Positions 20,054 to 29,320 of a DNA stretch of 32,639 nt are shown here, in pieces. The notes beneath the pieces were generated by a model. That model did not search any database. It worked only from the letters and a program-made list of their open reading frames with translations, and had not been told where the DNA came from. Position 1 is the first letter of the stretch, and each line of letters begins with the position of its first letter. A program made the position numbers and the translations under genes. Origin of the DNA: Deltaproteobacteria bacterium (GTDB lineage: Bacteria; UBA10199; 2-02-FULL-44-16); the NCBI GenBank assembly GCA_016202335.1, contig JACQOX010000184.1, positions 1 through 32,639 on the forward strand, given 5' to 3'.

Positions 20054-21853
20054 ATGAAATTTGACGTCATTATCATCGGCGCCGGCCACGCCGGATGTGA
20101 AGCTGCTTTGGCAGCAGCACGGATGGGCGCGACAACGGCCGTCATTACGGGAACGTTAAGCACCATTGCCAAAATGAGTTGCAATCCCGCCATCGGCGGC
20201 CTCGCCAAAGGCCACCTGGTGCGCGAAATTGATGCCCTCGGCGGTGAGATGGGAAAGATCGCCGACGCCACGGGCATTCAATACCGCCGCCTCAACATGA
20301 GCCGTGGACCAGCTGTCCGCGGCACCCGCTGCCAATCCGATTCCGCCAAATATGCCATTGCCATGCGCTTGGTTGTAGAGCGTCAAGAAAATCTCATACT
20401 GATCGAAGGCATGGCCGAAGCACTATTATTGCACGGCAATCTCGTTGCCGGCGTTCGTCTGGCTGATGGTCGCGAGCTCTCAGCTCGGTCCGTGGTGATG
20501 ACGACCGGCACCTTCCTCAATGGCGAAATGCACTTTGGCCAAAAACGGGTGGCTGGAGGGCGGGTCCAGGATTTTGCCGCCATTGGCCTTTCTACTTCTC
20601 TGGCGCAGCTTGGATTTCGCATGGGCCGCATGAAAACCGGGACCTGCCCGCGTTTGGATGTAGCCACCATCGACTTTTCCCAGCTGGAACGGCAACCCGG
20701 AGAAACACCGCGACCGCGTTTTTCTTTTGAGGAAGTGGAAAATCACCTCCCTCAGCTCGATTGCCATCTCACCTATACTAATGATGCAACCCACCGCATC
20801 ATTCAGGACAATCTCCACCTCTCGCCCATGTATTCGGGGCAGATTAAGGGGGTAGGGCCCCGCTATTGTCCGTCGATCGAAGACAAAGTGGTTCGCTTTG
20901 CGGACAAAGACCGCCATCAGTTGTTTCTGGAACCCGAGGGTCTGGAGACCAATCGCATTTATATCAATGGGTTGTCGACGTCGCTTCCGGTCGAGGTTCA
21001 AGCTCAAATCCTGAAAACCATTCCTGGGCTAGAGCGTGCGACGATCCTGCAACCGGGCTATGCCGTAGAATACGATATGGTGGATCCCACCGAACTTTTT
21101 GCTTCGCTCGAAACAAAACGACTGCCCGGCCTCTTTTTAGCCGGCCAGATCAACGGTACATCGGGCTACGAAGAAGCTGCAGCACAGGGACTTATGGCAG
21201 GGATCAACGCCGTGCACCGCATTCGCGGGGAAGCGGCCCTCGTGCTCGGACGACATGAGGCCTACATCGGTGTGCTTATCGACGACCTCGTCACCAAAGG
21301 CACTTCTGAACCCTATCGCATGTTTACCTCGCGCGCGGAGTATCGACTGCTGCTGCGCGAAGACAATGCTGATTTGCGCCTGACGCCGACCGGTCGCAAC
21401 CTTAGACTTATCAACGACACCCGTTGGGAGAGGTTTATCGACAAGCGGGAACAGATCGCATCCCAAATGAAGGTGCTCAAAAATACGCATGTAAAGGGCG
21501 GTGGCACGCTGGCCGATCTTCTCCGCCGACCGGAAGTTGGGCTTGCCGCATTGGCATTGCACTATCCAGAGCTGAAGTTTTCCCATCTGCCTGCTGACAT
21601 CCAAGAGCAGCTTGAAATCCAACTCAAGTACGAAGGTTATTTGGCATCACAGGAAAATCATGCCCAACGCTTTCGCGAACTGGAAGGCATCCGCATTCCG
21701 ACGCCATTTTGCTATCACGGCATCCCCGGGCTTTCGACAGAAGTCGTCGAAAAGCTTTCATCCTTGTGCCCGAGCACTCTCGGTCAGGCCATGCGCATCT
21801 CAGGCATTACGCCCGCAGCCATTGCTATTTTGATGGTCACTCTAAAAAAATAA
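20054..21853 (+). CDS. mnmG: tRNA uridine-5-carboxymethylaminomethyl(34) synthesis enzyme MnmG
   Basis: [67 protein letters not shown]. Confidence 0.98.
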   Translation: MKFDVIIIGAGHAGCEAALAAARMGATTAVITGTLSTIAKMSCNPAIGGLAKGHLVREIDALGGEMGKIADATGIQYRRLNMSRGPAVRGTRCQSDSAKYAIAMRLVVERQENLILIEGMAEALLLHGNLVAGVRLADGRELSARSVVMTTGTFLNGEMHFGQKRVAGGRVQDFAAIGLSTSLAQLGFRMGRMKTGTCPRLDVATIDFSQLERQPGETPRPRFSFEEVENHLPQLDCHLTYTNDATHRIIQDNLHLSPMYSGQIKGVGPRYCPSIEDKVVRFADKDRHQLFLEPEGLETNRIYINGLSTSLPVEVQAQILKTIPGLERATILQPGYAVEYDMVDPTELFASLETKRLPGLFLAGQINGTSGYEEAAAQGLMAGINAVHRIRGEAALVLGRHEAYIGVLIDDLVTKGTSEPYRMFTSRAEYRLLLREDNADLRLTPTGRNLRLINDTRWERFIDKREQIASQMKVLKNTHVKGGGTLADLLRRPEVGLAALALHYPELKFSHLPADIQEQLEIQLKYEGYLASQENHAQRFRELEGIRIPTPFCYHGIPGLSTEVVEKLSSLCPSTLGQAMRISGITPAAIAILMVTLKK

Positions 21854-21859
21854 TATAAT
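21830..21859 (+). promoter_or_regulatory. putative sigma70-type promoter overlapping the mnmG 3' end
   Basis: TTGATG-N18-TATAAT; perfect -10 hexamer just after the mnmG stop. Confidence 0.55.
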
Positions 21860-21910
21860 CTCTATTTTCTTATTGCTAAGTTTTCTCTGATGTGATGAGA
21901 GAATACCTTC

Positions 21911-21988
21911 ATGGACATGGAAGATAAGACAAGTTACAGAAAACGCACATGGAACTGGTGGTCGCGCCGCCAGCAAACAACAGGATGA
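21911..21988 (+). CDS. putative Trp-rich leader peptide MDMEDKTSYRKRTWNWWSRRQQTTG
   Basis: 25-codon ORF with TGG AAC TGG TGG (21950-21961), directly followed by terminator hairpin. Confidence 0.6.
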   Translation: MDMEDKTSYRKRTWNWWSRRQQTTG

Positions 21989-21995
21989 AATCATT

Positions 21996-22038
21996 CACCG
22001 GGGAGGCCCAGGAACAACTGGCCTCCCCGGTGTCTTTT
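21996..22038 (+). terminator. rho-independent terminator / putative attenuator
   Basis: CACCGGGGAGGCC (21996-22008) and GGCCTCCCCGGTG (22020-22032), perfect 13-bp stem, followed by TCTTTTT. Confidence 0.88.
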
Positions 22039-22041
22039 TAA

Positions 22042-22059
22042 GCCTGCCTACCGGCAGGC
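22042..22059. repeat. short palindrome GCCTGCC-TACC-GGCAGGC just before the SD of the 22072 gene
   Basis: Perfect 7-bp inverted repeat; GGGAGG SD lies immediately 3'. Confidence 0.75.
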
Positions 22060-22071
22060 AGGGAGGTTTTA

Positions 22072-22425
22072 ATGGCAGAAACAAACAAAATAGCGGTAAC
22101 GCACCACGTTCGTATCGACTGTTGGACCATGGGACGCGACCCAATGGTCGCTAAAATCTTGGAAAGAACGATTACTGTTGAGCTTCCAGTGATCCCAGAA
22201 AACCCCGAAGAACTGAGAAGCGTCATTGAGGCTTCAGCAAAAAGTCGGCTGGATTCGTTGGTCGCAGGTGACACTTGTTGGAGACCAAGACTTTCCAAGG
22301 TAACGCTTCTGCCAGAAGAAGAAGCTCGCGCCGAGGCATTACAGAAAGCGAAAACAACACCCTCTGCATACCAAGTATGGTTGCAGAAGTACGCACCCCA
22401 AGGATTGGCGCGCGATCGCAGGTAA
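22072..22425 (+). CDS. hypothetical small protein, tandem paralog 1 of 3
   Basis: GGGAGG SD; shared core PENPEELRsvIeAsAksrLdsLvaG...VtLLpEEEArAeaL. Confidence 0.8.
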   Translation: MAETNKIAVTHHVRIDCWTMGRDPMVAKILERTITVELPVIPENPEELRSVIEASAKSRLDSLVAGDTCWRPRLSKVTLLPEEEARAEALQKAKTTPSAYQVWLQKYAPQGLARDRR

Positions 22426-22452
22426 AAACGATTTCTCACTCAAGGAGGTTTT

Positions 22453-22821
22453 ATGTCAGACGATTCAAAAGCAGGTTTAACAGCAATTACCCGTACGGCT
22501 GTGTATGAATGCACCACACTCGGGGGTCGTGAGAAGGTAAATTACCCTGTCCCTCAACCCGTAACAGTCTATGTCAAGGCAAAACCGGAAAATCCGGAGG
22601 AATTACGAGCCCTGCTTTGGGCCGAAGCGGAAAAATTAAAACGTACTATCGGTGGGTGCTATAATTCCCGCGTAGACCAAATTCAGTTGAATTCCGAAGA
22701 AGAAGCTCTGGCAGCTACGCTTCGACCGGTCAAAAAACCGAGTAGCGGTGGTGGGGTCGCGAATGTGTTGGAAATAATTCATAAAGCCGTTCAAGACTTC
22801 CAAAAAGACAAAAAACAATAA
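22453..22821 (+). CDS. hypothetical small protein, tandem paralog 2 of 3
   Basis: AAGGAGG SD; PENPEELRALLWAEAEKLKRTIGG...IQLNSEEEALAATL. Confidence 0.8.
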   Translation: MSDDSKAGLTAITRTAVYECTTLGGREKVNYPVPQPVTVYVKAKPENPEELRALLWAEAEKLKRTIGGCYNSRVDQIQLNSEEEALAATLRPVKKPSSGGGVANVLEIIHKAVQDFQKDKKQ

Positions 22822-22847
22822 GTGACGTCCGTCATATAGGAGACACC

Positions 22848-23210
22848 ATGGGGGAGCCCGGAGAACCTGGTGCTGTAAGAACGGTGCGAAAGGTTATTTT
22901 TGAATGTCCTCCAGGGGCTGGTGCCCCTGGGGGGTTAAAAGGTCCCTTTGATGTTATTGTCAATGACACTTCAAAAACCTCGGTTGAAGTGCGTGAAGGC
23001 AAGCTACTCCTTGGCCTGCCCCGCATTCCAGAAAATACCATTGAATTTCGAGAGGTTATAAGAAACCATGCCGCGCGACTGGGGCAGCTCCTTTCCGGCT
23101 GCCCACGGCCTCCGGCGGTGAAGGAAGTTATTCTCCTGGCCGCTGAAGAAGCTCGCGCCAAAACTGTCAGTCGTTGGGTTGCCGAAGTCAAACTGACTTT
23201 TCAGAAATAG
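22848..23210 (+). CDS. hypothetical small protein, tandem paralog 3 of 3
   Basis: AGGAG SD; PENTIEFREVIRNHAARLGQLLSG...VILLAAEEARAKTV. Confidence 0.8.
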   Translation: MGEPGEPGAVRTVRKVIFECPPGAGAPGGLKGPFDVIVNDTSKTSVEVREGKLLLGLPRIPENTIEFREVIRNHAARLGQLLSGCPRPPAVKEVILLAAEEARAKTVSRWVAEVKLTFQK

Positions 23211-23374
23211 CTTCCCCCTTTTTCCCTTCAAAAGATTATGATTGCCTGCAAACCTGCTTTTAAGCTAGGGATCCTGCATCTCGCGTTCGAGAACAACTTT
23301 CTGCACAAGCCGATGACTGAAGATGAGCGCTCGAAGCTCGGAATGAAATTTTTCAGGAAAAATGAAAAACGCGT

Positions 23375-25972
23375 ATGGGACGTCCAGTACAAATCCGAAG
23401 CGATCCACCACTTCCCTTAGAAGTGCGTGATGCTTTGGAATTACTCATCATGACCGGAAATTTTCCGCCGCTTCTTCAATCTGGTTCCAGTACATTATCC
23501 AAATCGATTTCACCCGCTGAAGTCACCGTCGAGTTCGGCGAGTTTGATCACTTTGTTTTCAATGACCCAAAATGGCCATCGGAAACTTTTCGCCAAGCCC
23601 GCAAGGTGGCAAAACGACTACATCCCATCGACATATATTTACCACCCGAGATCACCGAACGCATCAAAGCGATCAAAAGCCAGCTTGAACGGCAGAAACT
23701 AACGAAGACAGGAACATGCGAGCGCTTCTATGAGCTGGGAATAAAACCCTATACTGACGGTGGGCTCGGTTTTTTTGATCGCTTTAGTCGACTTTTAGAT
23801 GATCGAGATGCCGTCCTCACATCCTCAGAATCCAAACGCAAGAGCATGGAGCTTACTGCAGCGGACGCCTTTGCTGGAGTCCTTGATTCCAGCAATGCTT
23901 TCGGAGGCACAAGTGAAACCGCCTATAAAATTCTTACTGCCTATCGAGCGCTTCAGGCTCCATGCGAATTAAAAATCATTCAGACACACAATCACGTTTT
24001 TGTGGAACACCAAGGGCGTGCCTTGGATCCAACCGGCATTGGTGAACTTGGATGGCGCCGTGAAATCACTCCCGCGCAACTGGCCGCCCTCTATTACGAA
24101 CGCTCTTCTGCTGCGACTCCTGACCCTGAAGTCATGGTTGAAGCTCAGTCCATTGCGTCGCACATCGATCCCAATCGCATGGGTACGGGTACTTTTATGG
24201 CCTATGCCAATTGGGTCGGTGGTCACTATGATGTTGCGGTCAGTAACACCACAAGGGCGATTCAACTTCATCCTGACAACATTGAACCAGCGCTTTTTCT
24301 TTTTCACCTCGCACGATCTTCCCCATCGCCGGAGCGACAAAGAACAGTCGCTCACAATTTCATGTCCATGCTGCCGGATCACATTGCTTCCACTGTGGTC
24401 TTGTCTGGGCTTTGCTTTGACAATGGGACCTGTGAAGAGGAGGTCGCTTGGTTGAAAAAAACTTTCCCCGATATGGGCCTTTCAGAAATGCTCAAAGCAC
24501 AAATGGCCTTTAAAGACCAATCACTGGATAGTGCTGAAATGTGGCTCGGCCTTGCGAAAACAAAGTTTCCGGCAGTAGCCATCCAGGAAATGAAAGGTAC
24601 CAATCATCCCCTTTCCATGGTCTTACAGCTAGGCGCAAAAATTTCGCTTGCGAAACAAACTTCATTTGCTCCCGCGGTAGCGGAACAAGACATCACATGG
24701 TCATTGAATATTGCTCCCTTGTTACCGGGAAGCCACGCCACCCTCGCAGAAATATATCGTCGTCAGGGCCGTTATGACTTGGCTTATCAAGAGATGAAGC
24801 GAGAGTTTGTGATTTCGACGCGTTTGGAAAATCTTTTTGCGGCCACCGGTGAATGCGCGTTACAGGCCGGCGACGTAAAATCGGCTCTTGATTTTGCCCG
24901 TCAGCACGTTGTGGAAGTTCCGGAAGAAAGTAGAGGCTACGCCCTTTTGGCAAAAATAGCCCTGACCGGCCACACCTCTGCTGCCATCGAACTAGCTCAT
25001 CAACACGCCAAGCGTGCGGTGGAACTTGCGATGAAAGAACCCTCTCCACTCCAAGCCCTTCGACTCGTTGAACTAAGCCGCATTGCCCTTCTGCTGAATA
25101 ACGGCCTCGTTCTGGCACGTGGCTACGCTGAACAGGCGCTCACAGCTGATCCTAATTCTTTTGCCGCCAAACAAAATCTCATCGAAGTTCTTTTGGCCAC
25201 GGGAACGGTCGAGGCACGCAAAGAAGCTTTGGCCAGAGCCCGCGACATGACAACGGTTTCAGAAGAACCCCAGGTGTGGTCTTTTGCAGCCACAGTCCTG
25301 GCCAGGTTGGGGTACCTGGACGATGCAGAGGCCTACTTCCGCCGAGCATTAACAACAGGATTTGTTCAACCTGAAACCTACGCAGGGCTTTTCGAAGTTC
25401 TTTTATCAAAAGATCCTGCCACCGCGCGCCAATTTTCCGAGGAAATGCGACGCCGGCACGAAAACACCCCTTGGTTCCTCGGGGTGGATGCCTATGTGGC
25501 CATGCTTCAGGGCGAGCAGGGTCGTGCTCTTGATCAGGCGGCAAAGGCGCTCAAATATAATCCTAATGACTATCATGCCCTTATCGCTTCTGGACTGGTG
25601 TACGTGCAACGAAAGACCCCCCGAGAGAGAAAAAAATCTCTTCAAGAGGCAAATAGGATTTCGGAGCATCTGAAAAAAATGTATCCCTTTGCTCCCATAA
25701 CCCATGTGCTGGAAGCTCGGGTAAACATGCGTTACGCTGCTTGGAGCGCAGCTCAACGCGCAGCCGAAGAAGCGGAACGGCTATCGCCCAACGACGACGG
25801 CAGCATCACATCCCTCAGCGTGCTTGAAACCTTGGTCGCTGTTTTAGAGGAAAGAAAGAATTTTTCTCGAATGCGTGACGTACAAACACGCATCGCCGGC
25901 AATCGCAGACGCCGCTCAGGAAATGTCCCCGGAAAACAGCACGCTGACTTTATTTCATCACCGCGCTATTGA
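23375..25972 (+). CDS. TPR-repeat protein with possible transglutaminase-like N-terminal region
   Basis: Repeated TPR-like helices (e.g. YDLAYQEMKREF, YLDDAEAYFRRAL, GRALDQAAKALKYNPND); NHVFVEHQGRALDPTG resembles a transglutaminase-like His/Asp segment. Confidence 0.75.
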   Translation: MGRPVQIRSDPPLPLEVRDALELLIMTGNFPPLLQSGSSTLSKSISPAEVTVEFGEFDHFVFNDPKWPSETFRQARKVAKRLHPIDIYLPPEITERIKAIKSQLERQKLTKTGTCERFYELGIKPYTDGGLGFFDRFSRLLDDRDAVLTSSESKRKSMELTAADAFAGVLDSSNAFGGTSETAYKILTAYRALQAPCELKIIQTHNHVFVEHQGRALDPTGIGELGWRREITPAQLAALYYERSSAATPDPEVMVEAQSIASHIDPNRMGTGTFMAYANWVGGHYDVAVSNTTRAIQLHPDNIEPALFLFHLARSSPSPERQRTVAHNFMSMLPDHIASTVVLSGLCFDNGTCEEEVAWLKKTFPDMGLSEMLKAQMAFKDQSLDSAEMWLGLAKTKFPAVAIQEMKGTNHPLSMVLQLGAKISLAKQTSFAPAVAEQDITWSLNIAPLLPGSHATLAEIYRRQGRYDLAYQEMKREFVISTRLENLFAATGECALQAGDVKSALDFARQHVVEVPEESRGYALLAKIALTGHTSAAIELAHQHAKRAVELAMKEPSPLQALRLVELSRIALLLNNGLVLARGYAEQALTADPNSFAAKQNLIEVLLATGTVEARKEALARARDMTTVSEEPQVWSFAATVLARLGYLDDAEAYFRRALTTGFVQPETYAGLFEVLLSKDPATARQFSEEMRRRHENTPWFLGVDAYVAMLQGEQGRALDQAAKALKYNPNDYHALIASGLVYVQRKTPRERKKSLQEANRISEHLKKMYPFAPITHVLEARVNMRYAAWSAAQRAAEEAERLSPNDDGSITSLSVLETLVAVLEERKNFSRMRDVQTRIAGNRRRRSGNVPGKQHADFISSPRY

Positions 25973-27079
25973 AAGGTTCTTGAGGTAAGGCGTATCCCAT
26001 TCCAATGTGAGGGCTGGACGGTTCTTCGAGGCCTGTTTCTGCATCATCGACCCGACAATGAGGGGTAATGAAACCGAAGGCTCCACAAAGGCCATGGAGT
26101 GCGTGGCTTTTTTGCTGACCTTGCCCCAACTGGTGGCTTCGTCGAGCGTTGAACCGGAAAGGCCGCCCCAGTGAGGAGCGTCGGTCGTGAGCTGAAGCGC
26201 ATAGCGATGACCACCCGTGTCGAGTCCGAAAATGTACGACATGACCACGGAATCGTTGATGAAGTTTTTGGGAACGCCGCCGGCAATGTAAACCGCTGCG
26301 GTACATTTTGATTTCACGACGATTTGGGTGAGTTCGTAATTATCGCGAATGGAATCGATCGTCATGCCCGGCCGCTTTTCCTTGAGGCAGCGGTGATAAT
26401 GGTCGGTGATGCCGATGCCGATCGAGGAATCGTTGAGCGCCGGTGAAAAGATGGGGACACCTTTGCGCGCAGCCGTGGCCAGAATAGAATTTTTATCGTC
26501 CACGCTCTTGCCCAACTCGTACAGAAACTGCCGGCTGGAATAATTTCCCGGCGGAAGTTTGTCCGCAAAAGCACCGACCGAGCAGTCGAGCCGCCAGAAA
26601 CGGTCTTCGTCGACGTACGTGTCATAAATACGATCGATGTAGAGATCGCGCAGTTTCTTGTCGTCGGCTTCGGGACTTCCCACGGCGTGCTTGAAGCCCA
26701 TGGCCTGATAGAGATCTTGGTAAAGAATCGCGCCCGTTGAAACCACGGCATCGACCATGCCAAATTCAATCATATCGCGGATGACCTTGCGAAGGCCCGC
26801 AGCAATCAGCGGACCGGCGATTCCCAACAAAATCGTCGGACGCTCAGCATCGGTCAACATCTGCTCATAGACGTCAGCGCACTTGCCGATGTTTCGAGCC
26901 TGAATCGAGGCCTTGCCATAGGCCGCGACCAGATCTTCGATGGTCGCAATCTTTTCCAGGTCGATCATTTCCACCGGCTGGCCAAGGAGTTCCCGTTTTT
27001 CGGCTTTTTGCGTTTCCGTCAGCGTGGGGAATACGATTTTTGAGGGGTTTTCGAGTACAGAAAATTTCTTGTCAGTCAT
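25958..27079 (-). CDS. deoxyhypusine synthase family protein
   Basis: DAVVSTGAILYQDLYQAMG, DSSIGIGITDHYH, GGLSGSTLDEATSWGKVSKKA containing the DHS-type active-site Lys context. Confidence 0.88.
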   Translation of the reverse strand: MTDKKFSVLENPSKIVFPTLTETQKAEKRELLGQPVEMIDLEKIATIEDLVAAYGKASIQARNIGKCADVYEQMLTDAERPTILLGIAGPLIAAGLRKVIRDMIEFGMVDAVVSTGAILYQDLYQAMGFKHAVGSPEADDKKLRDLYIDRIYDTYVDEDRFWRLDCSVGAFADKLPPGNYSSRQFLYELGKSVDDKNSILATAARKGVPIFSPALNDSSIGIGITDHYHRCLKEKRPGMTIDSIRDNYELTQIVVKSKCTAAVYIAGGVPKNFINDSVVMSYIFGLDTGGHRYALQLTTDAPHWGGLSGSTLDEATSWGKVSKKATHSMAFVEPSVSLPLIVGSMMQKQASKNRPALTLEWDTPYLKNLSIAR

Positions 27080-27084
27080 TTGTT

Positions 27085-27119
27085 GTCATCGCGAGCCCCG
27101 CAGGGGCGTGGCGATCTCC
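27085..27119. repeat. half-copy of the 6719-6806 intergenic repeat family
   Basis: GTCATCGCGAGCCCCGCAGGGGCGTGGCGATCTCC vs GTCGTTGCGAGCCCGAAGGGCGTGGCAATCCAG. Confidence 0.65.
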
Positions 27120-27340
27120 TGGTGTTCGATTTCATTCAACTCTTGTAATATCCAATCGTAAATCTTTGCTTCCACCGAAATGGGGGATCGCCCCTGCTTA
27201 TAACGATTCCGAATCAGCTCCACCACGCGACCAAAATCACCGGCAGTCGTCTCGAGCTCGGTTTCAGAAAGCTCATTCCAGCGGCTCAAAATTTTTGGTT
27301 TGATGGCGGGCCAGTTGGCTTGTAATCGATTCGGCATCAT
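27086..27340 (-). CDS. CsbD-like small protein
   Basis: W..IKPKILSRWNELSETELETTAGDFGRVVELIRNRY matches CsbD-like pattern; C-terminal QEIATPLRGSR is repeat-encoded. Confidence 0.7.
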   Translation of the reverse strand: MMPNRLQANWPAIKPKILSRWNELSETELETTAGDFGRVVELIRNRYKQGRSPISVEAKIYDWILQELNEIEHQEIATPLRGSR

Positions 27341-27401
27341 AAGCGCGGATTTCTGTAACGGCGAGCTTGCGGGTTGTCAATGAGGAAGCTAAAGAGAATC
27401 T

Positions 27402-27824
27402 ATGAAAATTCTTCTTCTTTTTGTGCTCACGCTTTTTTCCTGCACCGATGAACCCGCCCGCCGCATCACTGGCGACGCGCTCCGCGATGAACTTTTGAAT
27501 GTCCGGGAAATCAAGATCGTGAATTTCAGCATCTCCGGGCAGGCCGCATGCGAACGATGTCTGCGCGAAAACATCCCGATCACCGGCCTGCAGATTGAAG
27601 TCTATGCTTCAAACGACCCCATGACCACCTTGGCCAGCGGCATCTTCAATGGCTTGGGCCCGTTTTCCATCTCCAACATGAAGGCTGCCAAGGATGCGGA
27701 GTTGGAAATCAACGCCATGCTCTATCGCGGGTCGATCGATGCCTCTTCGGCGTGGCTGGCCAGTGCCAAGATCAAAGTTCCGGAAGATGATGGGGAGGTG
27801 GTGACGGTAGTTTTGAATTTTTAG
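27402..27824 (+). CDS. putative lipoprotein
   Basis: MKILLLFVLTLFSC lipobox-like signal peptide. Confidence 0.7.
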   Translation: MKILLLFVLTLFSCTDEPARRITGDALRDELLNVREIKIVNFSISGQAACERCLRENIPITGLQIEVYASNDPMTTLASGIFNGLGPFSISNMKAAKDAELEINAMLYRGSIDASSAWLASAKIKVPEDDGEVVTVVLNF

Positions 27825-29205
27825 TGGACGCCTTCGCCGCAGCCATTGCCAAATCTTTCCCCACACTCCAGGCTGCGCCGGGAAAGCGATGACAGGCGGT
27901 CATCACCTGTTCAAATGCGGAGAGAAATCGGTCGGCGTGACTAGCATTAATAATTAACGGCGGCAGCAGTTTGACGATATCCACGTGATGGCCGGCCACT
28001 TGCGTTAAGATGCGGTGATCGCGCATGAGCGGCACCACCACCATTTGGCCGAACAGCCCATGGTTCACCGCATGAATCAGCTTCCAACCGGCCTTGAGCG
28101 AAATGGATTTCGGCTCGCCAAATTCAATGGCGATCATGAGGCCAAGCCCCCTCGCCTCGCGGAGCATTTCAAACCGCGGCTTCATGGCGTTCACGCCATC
28201 GACAATCTTCTTCCCCATAACGGCCGCATTCTCGATGAGCCCCTCGTCTTCGATCACTTTCAGCGACGCCAACCCCGCCACCATGGCCAAGGCATTGCGA
28301 CCAAAGGTATTGGAGTGAACCACGCATTCTTCCATGCTGCGGAAGACTTTAGAGTAGATGTCCTTCGTATAACAAATCGCGCCCACCGGGATAAAACCAC
28401 CTGACAAGGCCTTTGCCACGGTCACGATATCGGGCGTGATTCCAAAATGCTGATGTGCGAACCACTTTCCCGTGCGGCCCATGCCCGACTGGACTTCATC
28501 CACGATGAGCAGTGTTCCCGCGTTGCGACACAGCGCTTCTGCTTCTTTATAATAAGCAGCGTCCGCGATGTAGACGCCCTTGCCCTGCACCGGTTCGAGG
28601 ATCAGCGCGGCGACGTCATTTTTGGCGAGTTCCTTCCGGAGCGTATCCAAACATCCCATCGGAATCGACATGCAGCCGGGCAGCAGGTCGCCAAAGTCTT
28701 TGCGAAATTCAGTGTTCCCGTTCACCGCCAGCGAGCCGGTGGAGAGGCCGTGGAACGCGTGATCGAAAAACAAAATACGCGGACGACCCGTGGCCTTGCG
28801 CGCGAACTTGAGCGCGCCTTCATTCGCCTCTGTTCCAGAATTCGTAAAGAAAACAGTGTTGACGCGGCCGCCAACTTTCGCCAGAAGCTCCTTCGCGAGA
28901 ATGCCTGCCAGCAAAGGGGCATCCATCTGGATCATGTTGGGGAGTTCGGCGTCGATGGCGGATTTAAGGGCACTGCGGATCTTCGGATGGTTGCGCCCCA
29001 TATTGAACACACCATAGCCCGAAAGAAAATCCAGGTAATCGAGCCCGGCCTGATCGTACAGGAACGGGCCTTCGGCGCGGACGTACGTTTTGTCGTAGCC
29101 GATGGTCCGCAGGACTTTGACGAGCTGGGGATTGACGTATTCGGCAAAGAGATCGTGTTGAATGGGCCGGTATTCGGCGAGCAGGGCTTCAAGGTTGAGT
29201 GGCAT
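27772..29205 (-). CDS. class III (PLP-dependent) aminotransferase
   Basis: FFTNSGTEANEGALKFARKATGR, LIVDEVQSGMGRTGKWFAHQHFGITPDIVTVAKALSGGFIPVGA. Confidence 0.93.
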   Translation of the reverse strand: MPLNLEALLAEYRPIQHDLFAEYVNPQLVKVLRTIGYDKTYVRAEGPFLYDQAGLDYLDFLSGYGVFNMGRNHPKIRSALKSAIDAELPNMIQMDAPLLAGILAKELLAKVGGRVNTVFFTNSGTEANEGALKFARKATGRPRILFFDHAFHGLSTGSLAVNGNTEFRKDFGDLLPGCMSIPMGCLDTLRKELAKNDVAALILEPVQGKGVYIADAAYYKEAEALCRNAGTLLIVDEVQSGMGRTGKWFAHQHFGITPDIVTVAKALSGGFIPVGAICYTKDIYSKVFRSMEECVVHSNTFGRNALAMVAGLASLKVIEDEGLIENAAVMGKKIVDGVNAMKPRFEMLREARGLGLMIAIEFGEPKSISLKAGWKLIHAVNHGLFGQMVVVPLMRDHRILTQVAGHHVDIVKLLPPLIINASHADRFLSAFEQVMTACHRFPGAAWSVGKDLAMAAAKASTKNSKLPSPPPHHLPEL

Positions 29206-29284
29206 AGGAGCGAATCGCTAGCATGGAGTGCTTAGGGCGACAACTTTTTTCATTTTACCGCTCATCCTGAGTTTTCGACGATCC

Positions 29285-29313
29285 GCTCATCCTGAGCCCG
29301 TCGAAGGATGAGC
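29285..29313. repeat. left quasi-palindrome GCTCATCCTGAGCCCGTCGAAGGATGAGC
   Basis: Near-identical inverted copy of the right element. Confidence 0.88.
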
Positions 29314-29320
29314 GAAAACT

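Noticed and set aside
23293-23316. ACAACTTT-N8-GCCGATGA resembling the FliA-like motif
   Set aside because: Spacer is 8 nt rather than 11, and it lies inside an ORF, so it does not fit the shared motif.
28447-29235. 262-aa plus-strand ORF antisense to the aminotransferase
   Set aside because: Shadow of a confidently identified PLP aminotransferase.
29230-29258. GACAACTTTTTTCATTTTACC resembling the GCAACTTT block
   Set aside because: No G[CT]CGA element at the required spacing; adjoins the palindromic repeat instead.
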